64,000 nt of DNA from Pseudomaricurvus albidus (lineage in GTDB: Bacteria > Pseudomonadota > Gammaproteobacteria > Pseudomonadales > Cellvibrionaceae). The DNA lies in contig NZ_JAHKRS010000010.1 of NCBI RefSeq assembly GCF_018863235.1, forward strand, positions 62,001 through 126,000, given 5' to 3'. The position numbers were made by a program, and so were the translations under genes. The notes under the pieces are model-generated. The model saw only the letters and a list, made by a program, of their open reading frames with translations. It was not told the DNA's origin and ran no database searches. Below, piece by piece: positions 16,163 through 24,609 of the stretch (position 1 is its first letter; each line of letters starts with the position of its first letter).

Positions 16163-17863
16163 ATGGCTACTGCAGATACGACAAATCCTGAAATGACCTC
16201 AGGAGCTCAGGCTTCATCGAGCAATGATCTGATTGAAGGGTTCAATAATCTGAACCTGATTCGTCAGGTTGGGCTTATGGTGGCATTGGCGGCCAGTGTG
16301 GCCATCGGGTTTGCCGTGGTTTTATGGACTCAGGGTGAGGATTATCGGCCTCTGTATGGCAGTCTGGATCATCTGGACTCTTCAGAAGTTATTCAGATTC
16401 TCGAATCGAATGACATCAAGTTCAAAATGGACGATGTCAGTGGTGTCATGCTGGTGGCCGATGCCGATATTCACAAGGCACGGTTGAAGTTGGCAGCTGC
16501 AGGTGTCCCCGGTGATAAATCCGTAGGTTTTGAATTGCTGGATCAGGAGCAGCCACTGGGTACCAGCCAGTTTATGGAGGGAGCCCGCTACCATCGCAGT
16601 CTTGAAGGTGAGTTGGCTCGAACCATTGTCAGCATCAATTCTGTTCGCAATGCCCGTGTGCATTTAGCGATTCCCAAACGCTCTGTCTTTGTCCGTGATC
16701 CGCGCAGACCTTCCGCATCGGTGTTTGTTGAGCTGTACCCTGGCCGTGGAATTAAGCCTGAACAGGTTAAGGCCATTGCTAATCTGGTCGCTTCCAGTAT
16801 TCCTGAGCTGACGCTGGAAAATGTGACCGTTGTCGATCAGAAGGGGAACCTGCTTTCTACCGGGGAAGAAGACCAATCGATGATCGCAGCCGGTAAGCAG
16901 CGCGACTACAGCCGTAAAATTGAGGGGGATATTGTTCAGCGAATCAACAGTATTCTTGAGCCGGTGGTGGGATCCGGCAAATTCAGGGCTGAGGTCAGTG
17001 CCGATATTGATTTTACCGAGATGGAGCAGGCCAACGAAAGCTTTAACCCCGAAGTGCCAGCAGTTCGCAGCGAACAGACCCTGGAAGAAGCCAATCTCGG
17101 TAATAACAGAATTGCCGGTATTCCCGGAGCCCTCAGTAATCAGCCTCCGCTCGAAGGAGAGGCGCCGGAAGTGGCCATGGATGCGCAGGATATTCAGGCA
17201 GCTGAACGCTTAAAAAACACCCGTAAAGAAGCTACGCGTAATTATGAGCTCGATCGTACGGTCAGTTATACCAAGCATCAAAAAGGCAGCCTGCGTCGCC
17301 TGACGGTTGCTGTGGTAGTTGATGACCGAGTAGTTATTGATCCTGCCACGGGAGATCAGGTTCGTCAGCCCTGGACGGATCAGGAGCTGGATCGTCTGTC
17401 CATCATTGTACGCAATGCCGTTGGCTATTCAGAGGCGCGGGGAGACAGCGTCAATGTATTGAATTCCCCTTTTGTGGGGCAACAGGATATTACTATTGCC
17501 GAAGTGCCTTTCTGGGAAGAGGCCTGGTTTGCGTCATTGGCCAAACAAATTGTCGGTTTGCTCATTATTGTGGCTCTGGTTCTCGGCTTACTGAGGCCGG
17601 TACTGAAAAGTCTGTCCAGTGCCGGTGCTCAATCCAAAGACGAAGAGAGAGCAAAAGAGTTGGCGGCTCTAGAGTCGTCCGGTCTTAATAATTTCGAAGG
17701 TCTGTCAGATGAGACAGTCACTTTAACCGGCGGGGAGGCACTGGCGCTTCCCAGTCCGGAAGAGAATTACGAGCAACAGTTGAATGCGATCAAAGGTCTG
17801 GTGGCTGAAGACCCCGGTCGAGTGGCGCAAGTGATCAAACGCTGGGTCAACGAAGAAGAGTGA
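16163..17863 (+). CDS. fliF: MS-ring protein FliF
   Basis: The product is 566 residues. Membrane segments lie near 35-55 and 456-480, flanking a large periplasmic region with the YscJ/FliF ring-building motifs (EGARYHRSLEGELARTI, and AKRSVF-like AIPKRSVFVRDPRRPSASVF). The cytosolic C-terminus (about 530-566, LVAEDPGRVAQVIKRWVNEE) is the FliG-binding tail. FliF is the assembly base of the motor. It is in operon with fliG, 9 bases downstream. Confidence 0.97.
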   Translation: MATADTTNPEMTSGAQASSSNDLIEGFNNLNLIRQVGLMVALAASVAIGFAVVLWTQGEDYRPLYGSLDHLDSSEVIQILESNDIKFKMDDVSGVMLVADADIHKARLKLAAAGVPGDKSVGFELLDQEQPLGTSQFMEGARYHRSLEGELARTIVSINSVRNARVHLAIPKRSVFVRDPRRPSASVFVELYPGRGIKPEQVKAIANLVASSIPELTLENVTVVDQKGNLLSTGEEDQSMIAAGKQRDYSRKIEGDIVQRINSILEPVVGSGKFRAEVSADIDFTEMEQANESFNPEVPAVRSEQTLEEANLGNNRIAGIPGALSNQPPLEGEAPEVAMDAQDIQAAERLKNTRKEATRNYELDRTVSYTKHQKGSLRRLTVAVVVDDRVVIDPATGDQVRQPWTDQELDRLSIIVRNAVGYSEARGDSVNVLNSPFVGQQDITIAEVPFWEEAWFASLAKQIVGLLIIVALVLGLLRPVLKSLSSAGAQSKDEERAKELAALESSGLNNFEGLSDETVTLTGGEALALPSPEENYEQQLNAIKGLVAEDPGRVAQVIKRWVNEEE

Positions 17864-17872
17864 TGTCTGGAT

Positions 17873-18916
17873 ATGAGTGAAGCGCAAGGTGTAGCGGCAG
17901 AGCAGGGCAATGCATTTCCGGCTCTGAAAATCTCCAAAGTCGAACAGGCTGCAATTCTGTTGATGAGTATGGGCGAGGCGGATGCTGCAGAAATCCTCAA
18001 ACATATGGGGCCCAAAGAGGTTCAGCGGCTTGGTACCGCCATGTCTCAACTTTCCAACGTCCAGCAAGGTACGGTTGAAGCGGTATTGGGGGGCTTTCTG
18101 GATGAAGTCAGAACCTTGACGGGGCTCGGAATGGGGGCGGACAGTTACATTCGCAATATGCTGGTGACGGCATTGGGTGAAGATAAAGCCAATGGCTTGA
18201 TTGATCGCATTTTGCTGGGTGGTAATACCACGGGGCTAGATACCCTGAAGTGGATGGAGTCTCGTTCTGTAGCTGACATCATCCGTAATGAACACCCGCA
18301 GATTCAGGCCATTGTGATTGCCTATCTCGACCCGGATCAGTCTGCCGAAATTCTGGCGTATTTCACTGAAAAGGTGCGTCTCGACATCATGATGCGTGTC
18401 GCGTCACTGGATACCGTGCAACCGGGAGCACTGCAGGAGCTGAATGACATTCTTGAGAAACAGTTCTCTGGCAATGCGGCTTCACAAACCAAGGCCATGG
18501 GTGGCTACAAAGTGGCTGCCGAGATCATGAACCACCTCGAGAGTGTCATTGAAGCTGATCTGATGGAGTCGATCAAAGATGTCGATGAGGATATGGGTAA
18601 CCAGATTCAGGATCTGATGTTTGTCTTCGACAACCTCAAGGATGTCGACGACAGGGGCATTCAGGCGCTGTTGCGTGAAGTATCATCCGATATTCTCATT
18701 GTGGCCCTCAAGGGCGCAGACGATACCCTGCAGGACAAAATCTTTAAAAACATGTCCAAACGTGCCGCCGAACTGTTGAAAGATGATCTCGAAGCAAAAG
18801 GGCCGGTGAAGCTTTCCGAAGTGGAGGGTGCGCAGAAAGAAATCCTGGGCATTGCCCGTCGTATGGCTGATGCCGGTGAAATCATGCTGGGTGGCAGTGG
18901 CGAGCAGATGCTCTGA
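17873..18916 (+). CDS. fliG: Motor switch protein FliG
   Basis: The product is 347 residues with the three FliG domains: N (about 1-115, FliF-binding), middle with the EHPQIQAIVIAYL motif (FliM-binding), and C with the charged torque helix (DNLKDVDDRGIQALLREVSS). It forms the top of the C ring and meets the stator. Length and start are standard. Confidence 0.97.
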   Translation: MSEAQGVAAEQGNAFPALKISKVEQAAILLMSMGEADAAEILKHMGPKEVQRLGTAMSQLSNVQQGTVEAVLGGFLDEVRTLTGLGMGADSYIRNMLVTALGEDKANGLIDRILLGGNTTGLDTLKWMESRSVADIIRNEHPQIQAIVIAYLDPDQSAEILAYFTEKVRLDIMMRVASLDTVQPGALQELNDILEKQFSGNAASQTKAMGGYKVAAEIMNHLESVIEADLMESIKDVDEDMGNQIQDLMFVFDNLKDVDDRGIQALLREVSSDILIVALKGADDTLQDKIFKNMSKRAAELLKDDLEAKGPVKLSEVEGAQKEILGIARRMADAGEIMLGGSGEQML

Positions 18917-18967
18917 TGGCATTGCGCATACGCCCCGAAACCTTTGCCAATGGATAACTGTTAAGTT

Positions 18968-19903
18968 ATGAGTGCCAAACTTCCTAACCTGATTGCCTCT
19001 GAAGACCTCCAGAACTGTAATACCTGGAGTCTTCCCGAAGTGGGAAAAGGTGCAAATATCCTGTCTGCCGAGACCAAAAAACGTCAGCGTCTTGAGACTG
19101 AAAGGCAAGCTCAGAAGCTGTCAGAAAATACGCCAGATTCCGAACGTGTCGAGACAGACTGTCATGGAGAAGTGATTGAGGATGTCGATGATGAACAGCT
19201 TTCCTATTCTCCGTTAACCGCTGACCAGCTGCAGGAAATGGCCGACGCTGCCGAGAAAGAAGGTTTTGATCTCGGTTATGGTGAAGGCGTTGTCAAAGGC
19301 ATCGCTGAAGGTAAAAAGCAGGGTTATGAAGAAGGACTGGCGCAGGCACAGGCAGAGATCCGGGAACAGTTAACCACTCAGGTGAGTCAGTTGCTGCAGG
19401 TGGCCGAAGCGCTGGTCGAACCCATCCAGAGTCAGGAAGAGCAACTCCAGAAATTGCTGTTACGCTACGTGACGACATTGACCGAGCAGGTGATTGAGCG
19501 TGAGTTGCAGCAGGACTCTTCCCACATTCTCTCTGTGGTCCAGCGTGCGATACAGGCACTGCCGGTTGGTGCTGACAACATTAAAGTCGTGGTGAATCCG
19601 GATGATCTGGCGCTGGTAGAAACCTATGCCGAAGAGCAAGGTGAACCCTGGATCTTCAAAGGGGATGGCCAGTTATTGCCCGGTGGCTGTCGTATTGAAA
19701 GCGCCGAAAGTCTGGTGGATTTCAGTGTGGAATCACGCATGAAAGCGATGTTCAGTCAATTTCTGGATAAGCAGTTGGTTGGCCAGGAAGCCGAATGGGA
19801 TCAGCAGGAATCATCCCCACAAGCCGTCGAAGCGTCCGAAGCTGCAAGGCAAGAAGACAGGGATGATGTAGCTGCCGATGCTGAAGCGGAGCACAGCCTG
19901 TGA
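18968..19903 (+). CDS. fliH: Flagellar export ATPase regulator FliH
   Basis: The product is 311 residues. A variable N-terminus is followed by a helix with GxxxG-type repeats (GFDLGYGEGVVKGIAEGKK, about 98-118), characteristic of FliH. The C-terminal domain (about 140-260) binds FliI. FliH is the peripheral stalk of the export ATPase and ties FliI to the C ring through FliN. An acidic tail (about 275-311) is extra. Its stop overlaps the GTG start of fliI by four bases. Confidence 0.92.
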   Translation: MSAKLPNLIASEDLQNCNTWSLPEVGKGANILSAETKKRQRLETERQAQKLSENTPDSERVETDCHGEVIEDVDDEQLSYSPLTADQLQEMADAAEKEGFDLGYGEGVVKGIAEGKKQGYEEGLAQAQAEIREQLTTQVSQLLQVAEALVEPIQSQEEQLQKLLLRYVTTLTEQVIERELQQDSSHILSVVQRAIQALPVGADNIKVVVNPDDLALVETYAEEQGEPWIFKGDGQLLPGGCRIESAESLVDFSVESRMKAMFSQFLDKQLVGQEAEWDQQESSPQAVEASEAARQEDRDDVAADAEAEHSL

Positions 19904-21249
19904 GCCTGCTTGATCAGCTAAAGGAGTATCGACCTCAACGGACATTTGACTATACCCCTCAGGCTGAAGGGCGCCTGGTACGTCTGGTTGGAATGACACT
20001 GGAAGCTGTTGGTCTGAATATCTCTGTAGGGCATCAGTGTGAAGTGATCACTGGAGACGGACGTCGGATTGAAGCCGAGGTTGTCGGGTTTTCCGGCAAC
20101 AAAGTCTATCTCATGCCAATTCAGCACGTCGAAGGTGTACAGCCCGGGGCCGTGGTCAGGCCTTTGGGATCGAATAATGGCATTCGGATTGGGCCGCAAT
20201 TGTTAGGCCGTGTCATCAATGGATTGGGACAGCCTCTGGATGGCAAGACCTTATGGCAGGGGGACGACTTCCTGGATTTTGCGCCTCACACCATTAACCC
20301 CCTGCATCGTCACCCGATCAGTGAACCTCTGGATGTGGGCATTCGAGCCATCAATGCACTCCTCACCGTGGGGAGAGGCCAGCGGTTGGGCCTGTTTGCC
20401 GGCAGTGGCGTTGGTAAAAGTATGCTCCTGGGGATGATGACTCGCTTCACGACTGCCGATGTCGTTGTGGTGGGGTTGATCGGTGAGCGTGGTCGAGAAG
20501 TGAAAGAGTTCATCGATCATACCCTGGGTGAAGAAGGGCTCAGTCGCTCTGTTGTGGTGGCATCTCCTGCGGATGATGCTCCTTTGATGCGTTTGAGAGC
20601 TTCCCAGCTGTGTACCCGAATTGCCGAGTACTACCGGGATCAGGGTAAAAATGTTTTGTTGTTGATGGACTCTTTAACCCGGTATGCCCAGGCGCAGCGG
20701 GAAATTTCCTTGGCTATAGGTGAGCCGCCAGCCACCAAAGGCTACCCACCTTCTGTTTTTGCCAAGATTCCGCAGTTGGTTGAACGCGCAGGTAACGCGG
20801 CAGAAGGGGAGGGTTCTATTACTGCGTTTTACACGGTTCTCACGGAAGGGGATGATTTACAAGACCCTATCGCTGACGCCGCCCGCGCGATTCTTGATGG
20901 CCACATCGTTTTGTCCAGAAGATTGGCTGAAGAAGGTACCTATCCGGCCATTGATGTAGAGGCCTCAATCAGTCGGGCGATGCCGAATATTGTACCTAAG
21001 GAGCACTTGCAGAAGATGCAGCTCTTCAAACAGACCCAATCCTTGTATCAGGACAACAAGGACCTTATCAATATTGGTGCCTATAGAGCTGGTACTGACC
21101 CGGCTATCGACAGGGCCATCGAGCGTAATCCTCATATGAAGCAGTTCGTGCGCCAGGATCTCGGGACTTCCGTAATGTTTGATGAGGCCTGTCAGCAATT
21201 GCAGGCTCTGATGGCGCCGGTGATGACAGCTCCCGCTGCAAAACCATAG
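19900..21249 (+). CDS. fliI: Flagellum-specific export ATPase FliI
   Basis: The product is 449 residues, with a GTG start overlapping the fliH stop. It is an F1-beta-like ATPase. Walker A GSGVGKS is at about 168-174, and the family sequences GLIGERGREVKEFI, LLLMDSLTRYAQAQREI and GEPPATKGYPPSVF are all present. It forms the hexamer that releases cargo from chaperones at the FlhA/FlhB export gate. Confidence 0.97.
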   Translation: MSLLDQLKEYRPQRTFDYTPQAEGRLVRLVGMTLEAVGLNISVGHQCEVITGDGRRIEAEVVGFSGNKVYLMPIQHVEGVQPGAVVRPLGSNNGIRIGPQLLGRVINGLGQPLDGKTLWQGDDFLDFAPHTINPLHRHPISEPLDVGIRAINALLTVGRGQRLGLFAGSGVGKSMLLGMMTRFTTADVVVVGLIGERGREVKEFIDHTLGEEGLSRSVVVASPADDAPLMRLRASQLCTRIAEYYRDQGKNVLLLMDSLTRYAQAQREISLAIGEPPATKGYPPSVFAKIPQLVERAGNAAEGEGSITAFYTVLTEGDDLQDPIADAARAILDGHIVLSRRLAEEGTYPAIDVEASISRAMPNIVPKEHLQKMQLFKQTQSLYQDNKDLINIGAYRAGTDPAIDRAIERNPHMKQFVRQDLGTSVMFDEACQQLQALMAPVMTAPAAKP

Positions 21250-21262
21250 GTAGGGCAAGAGT

Positions 21263-21706
21263 ATGGCAGTTAAACGATCCCAAAGGATGGGCGTGGTTTT
21301 ACAGATGGCTGTACGCGCAGAAGAGGGCGCTGCTGCCCAGCTGGAGCAGAGTCGTCAGCAGTTATCTCAGGCTCAGCAGCAATTACAACAGGTGGAAGAC
21401 TACCAACAGGGTTACATCGACGCTTTAAATCGTCCCAAAAGTGGACAAAGTGCTTACAGCATGATCAATGATCGGCAATTTCTCGAGCAGCTAAGTTTTG
21501 TCTGCCGAACCCAGGCCGGTCAAATCGAAAAGCTGCGTCAAAATGAAGACAATAGCTTGCACAACTGGCAGCAGTGCTATCAGCTGCGTCGGAATATTGA
21601 GCAGTTAATCGAAAAACTCAAACAAGGTGAAAACCTGGCCATGGAGAAACAGCTGCAAAAAGAGCTGGATGAGTTGTCTTCGTCACTGCTTGCTCGCTCT
21701 CGCTAA
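21263..21706 (+). CDS. fliJ: Flagellar export protein FliJ
   Basis: The product is 147 residues, almost entirely coiled coil and rich in Gln, Glu and Leu. It is the central stalk of the FliI hexamer that contacts FlhA and escorts chaperones. It begins MAVKRSQRMGVVLQMAVRAE, 13 bases after fliI. Sequence conservation in FliJ is low; the call rests on size, coiled-coil pattern and position. Confidence 0.88.
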   Translation: MAVKRSQRMGVVLQMAVRAEEGAAAQLEQSRQQLSQAQQQLQQVEDYQQGYIDALNRPKSGQSAYSMINDRQFLEQLSFVCRTQAGQIEKLRQNEDNSLHNWQQCYQLRRNIEQLIEKLKQGENLAMEKQLQKELDELSSSLLARSR

Positions 21707-21818
21707 GTTTTGATCCCGACCTGCATTTTGACTGGCTAAGAGCCAGGGCAGTGTTGATGTGTCACCTGTTATTGTCTTTGGGCGCCGGATTCTTCAAGCT
21801 GGCTGCATTGAGAGGCCA

Positions 21819-21845
21819 TAAAATTTGATACCTGACGCAGGATAA
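21819..21845 (+). promoter_or_regulatory. Candidate sigma-28 promoter of the hsb module
   Basis: TAAAATTT, 11 bases, then CAGGATAA. The -35 part has one mismatch and the -10 part keeps GATAA but misses GCC. It lies about 165 bases before the STAS gene. Confidence 0.35.
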
Positions 21846-22010
21846 GGCTGGATTCGGTAGGGTGTTTGATATTAGTCTAGTATTACAGAAGTTCAGCAGT
21901 TGGCTGTTACGATATTACCTTAATCTATAAAGATATTGTTTGAGGTATTTCGTTTCAGAAAGGAATATAGACAAGTGGCGGCCAGGTTTGGTGGAGGGAT
22001 AAAAGAAACT

Positions 22011-22316
22011 ATGGGCATTCAATCCAGCGTATCTGAGGATGGACAGGAGCTGCGGATATCGATCCAGGGGCGCTTTGACTTTAGTGCGCATCAGGAGTTC
22101 AGAGGCAGCTATGAGTCTCTGACAGAACAACCTTCCCGATATCTAGTGGACCTGGCTGAGGCAACCTATCTGGACAGCTCGGCTCTGGGCATGCTGTTGT
22201 TGCTGCGCGATCACGCCAGTGGCAATGACGCTGATATTAAAATTGTTAATTGCAGCACTGATGTAAAAAAGATTTTAGCCATCTCAAATTTTGAGCAGCT
22301 CTTTAATATCCAGTAA
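22011..22316 (+). CDS. hsbA: STAS-domain anti-sigma factor antagonist (HsbA-like)
   Basis: The product is 101 residues, a single STAS domain. The switch Ser lies in AEATYLDSSALGMLLLLRDH (first or second Ser of DSSALG), the site phosphorylated in this family. I start at ATG 22011, though the GGAGG upstream is about 14 bases away; a longer frame from 21936 is possible. In Pseudomonas, HsbA is controlled by HsbR and binds FlgM or the cyclase HsbD, linking the Gac/Rsm-associated HptB pathway to flagella. Here it sits between fliJ and fliK with the two partners. Confidence 0.82.
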   Translation: MGIQSSVSEDGQELRISIQGRFDFSAHQEFRGSYESLTEQPSRYLVDLAEATYLDSSALGMLLLLRDHASGNDADIKIVNCSTDVKKILAISNFEQLFNIQ

Positions 22317-22332
22317 AGGTGGCTGCAAACCT

Positions 22333-24063
22333 ATGCCGGACCTCGGAAGACAAACCATACTGATTGCCGATGATACCGATTCTGACCGGCTGATTCTTGA
22401 GACAATTGTTAAAAAGGAAGGCCATCAGGTCATTAGTGTCTGTGATGGTCAAGAGGCGGTGGATGCCTACCGTGAACACCGACCGGATTTGGTATTACTG
22501 GATGCCATGATGCCTCGCCTGGACGGCTTTGAGGCGGCACGTCAAATCAAGGCTCTTGCAGGGCAAGAGTTGGTCCCTATCATTTTTCTGACGTCACTTT
22601 CCGATACCGAATCTCTGGTGCAATGCCTGGATGCCGGTGGTGATGATTTTCTTTCCAAACCCTACAACCGTGTGATCCTGCAAGCCAAGATCAAGTCCTT
22701 TTCCCGAATGAGAGAGATGCACCGGGTCGTACAGGAGCAACGGGATCAGATTTCGCGCCATAACGACCAGTTAATGCAGGAGCAGGTGGTTGCCAAACAG
22801 GTGTTCGACAACATCGCTCATACCGGTTGTATGGACGCCCCTAATGTTAAGTACTTTTTGTCCCCTCTGGCGGTGTTTAATGGTGATGTGATTGTGGCGG
22901 CAGTCAGACCCTCGGGCAGCATGATGGTTTTGCTGGGGGATTTTACCGGCCATGGTTTGCCGGCTGCGATTGGTGCCATGCCTTTGGCCTCGATTTTCTA
23001 CGGTATGGTTCAGAAAGGTTTCTCGTTAGTGGATGTGCTGCGGGAAATTAATCTGAAACTGAAACAAATTCTGCCTGTGGGGGTGTTTTGCTGCGCAACC
23101 ATTGTGGATATGAACTTTGCCAAGGGCTCGATCAAGATCTGGAATGGTGGACTGCCGGAGTGTTACATCTACCGGGCTGAGAGCGGGGTGGTCGATACCG
23201 TCCGCTCTACCCATCTGCCGTTGGGCGTCCTGGATGATATGGCCTTCAAAGACGATTGTGTACGGTTTGAAATGGCCCCGGGTGACCGTTTGTATATGTG
23301 GTCAGATGGCATTATTGAATCCCGTAACAGTCAGGGGGAAATGTTTGGTGAAGAGCGGTTGATGCAGTTGTTCACGAATCATGTCCGGGAACAACAGCAG
23401 TCTGATGCGGTATCCAATGGCATTTTCGAGAAAATCCTCAACGCAGTGCACGAATATGCCGAAGGTGAGCGCGATGATGATCTGTCGTTGATTGAGTTAA
23501 CCATGGACCATCCAGAGCGCACTCGGCAACAGACGCAGGAGCTGGCCAGTCATCGCTATGGCGGGTTGTTGGAGTGGTCCCTCAGTATGGAACTCAAGCC
23601 CTCAACCCTCAGGATGTTTGACCCTCTACCTCTGTTGTTGAATGTTTTGATCGATGTACCAGGGTTGCGAACGCACAGCGGAACGCTCTATACCATTCTG
23701 GCAGAACTCTATTCAAATGCTCTGGAACATGGCGTATTGGAGCTGCCTTCATCCTGGAAAAAAACACCGGAAGGCTTTGAGCGTTATTACCTCGAACGTG
23801 AAAAGCGGGTTCTGGCCCTTGAGGAAGGCGTTATTCAGTTCGATCTCGACCACGAACTACAGGCTGAAGGGGGCATATTGACCATCAGGGTTCGTGATTC
23901 AGGATCGGGGTTTGAGCATAAAGACAACTTTAATAGCGAGTTTGAGACTCAGGAATACAGTGGGCGTGGTATTGCACTGCTGCGCTCCCTTTGTGACACA
24001 GTTCAATACAGTGATAGCGGTAACGAAGTCGAAGTGACTTTCCATTGGAATTCGGACGATTAA
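22333..24063 (+). CDS. hsbR: Response regulator with PP2C phosphatase and anti-sigma kinase domains (HsbR-like)
   Basis: The product is 576 residues in three parts. A receiver (about 8-125) has DDTDSD and phospho-acceptor LLDAMMPRLDG. A coiled linker leads to an SpoIIE/PP2C phosphatase (about 185-385, with GDFTGHGLPAAIGAMP and RDDDLSLIEL). A C-terminal HATPase anti-sigma kinase-like domain (about 440-576) has ELYSNALEHGVLEL and RVRDSGSGF. HsbR-type proteins phosphorylate and dephosphorylate the STAS partner depending on phosphorylation by HptB. The ATG 22333 follows AAGGTGG; an earlier frame overlaps hsbA. Confidence 0.86.
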   Translation: MPDLGRQTILIADDTDSDRLILETIVKKEGHQVISVCDGQEAVDAYREHRPDLVLLDAMMPRLDGFEAARQIKALAGQELVPIIFLTSLSDTESLVQCLDAGGDDFLSKPYNRVILQAKIKSFSRMREMHRVVQEQRDQISRHNDQLMQEQVVAKQVFDNIAHTGCMDAPNVKYFLSPLAVFNGDVIVAAVRPSGSMMVLLGDFTGHGLPAAIGAMPLASIFYGMVQKGFSLVDVLREINLKLKQILPVGVFCCATIVDMNFAKGSIKIWNGGLPECYIYRAESGVVDTVRSTHLPLGVLDDMAFKDDCVRFEMAPGDRLYMWSDGIIESRNSQGEMFGEERLMQLFTNHVREQQQSDAVSNGIFEKILNAVHEYAEGERDDDLSLIELTMDHPERTRQQTQELASHRYGGLLEWSLSMELKPSTLRMFDPLPLLLNVLIDVPGLRTHSGTLYTILAELYSNALEHGVLELPSSWKKTPEGFERYYLEREKRVLALEEGVIQFDLDHELQAEGGILTIRVRDSGSGFEHKDNFNSEFETQEYSGRGIALLRSLCDTVQYSDSGNEVEVTFHWNSDD

Positions 24064-24096
24064 AATAACAAAACCGTACTACAGCATGGGCAGCCT

Positions 24097-24429
24097 ATGA
24101 GCGATTCAATTGATAAAGACATCATCGTTATGTTGAAAGAGGTTATGGAGGAGGATTTTCAGGAGCTCCTCGATACCTTTCTCAATGACAGTCGCGAGCG
24201 TATTCCCCTTTTACAAGAGCAGTTGGCGTCAGGCGATTCTGAGGGACTCAGGCAATCAGCCCATAGTCTCAAAGGCAGCAGCAGCAATCTGGGAGCGATC
24301 AAACTGTCCGAGTTGTGTTTTCAGATAGAACAGAAAGCCAAACAGCAACAGCTGGAGGACTTGGCTGGCATCCTGCAGCAGGTCGAGTCTGAATTTGAAC
24401 GGGTGGCGCTAGCGCTACAGACCATTTAG
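24097..24429 (+). CDS. hptB: Histidine phosphotransfer protein (HptB-like)
   Basis: The product is 110 residues, a lone Hpt domain. The phospho-acceptor His lies in LRQSAHSLKGSSSNLGA (residue about 54). It follows hsbR by 33 bases. In Pseudomonas HptB receives phosphate from hybrid kinases including RetS-network members and passes it to HsbR. Its presence here completes a HptB-HsbR-HsbA relay inside the flagellar locus, the order also found in P. putida. Confidence 0.86.
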   Translation: MSDSIDKDIIVMLKEVMEEDFQELLDTFLNDSRERIPLLQEQLASGDSEGLRQSAHSLKGSSSNLGAIKLSELCFQIEQKAKQQQLEDLAGILQQVESEFERVALALQTI

Positions 24430-24479
24430 TTGACTGCTAATCCCCAATCTCCCTTGCTTTGTGCGTGCCAAATAGCTTT

Positions 24480-24495
24480 TGGCACTGACCTTGCA
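24480..24495 (+). promoter_or_regulatory. Sigma-54 promoter of fliK
   Basis: TGGCAC-TGACC-TTGCA matches the RpoN consensus fully. It lies 115 bases upstream of fliK, so fliK can be transcribed apart from the hsb genes. Confidence 0.87.
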
Positions 24496-24609
24496 TTTCT
24501 CATCAATAACGAAAAACAGGCTCAAAAGCGGTAAGACCTTGCCGCTCTGGCTGTGTTTTGGCGAGCTCAGTTTGTTTATTGAGCACTGTGTATCTATTGA
24601 GAGAGAATC

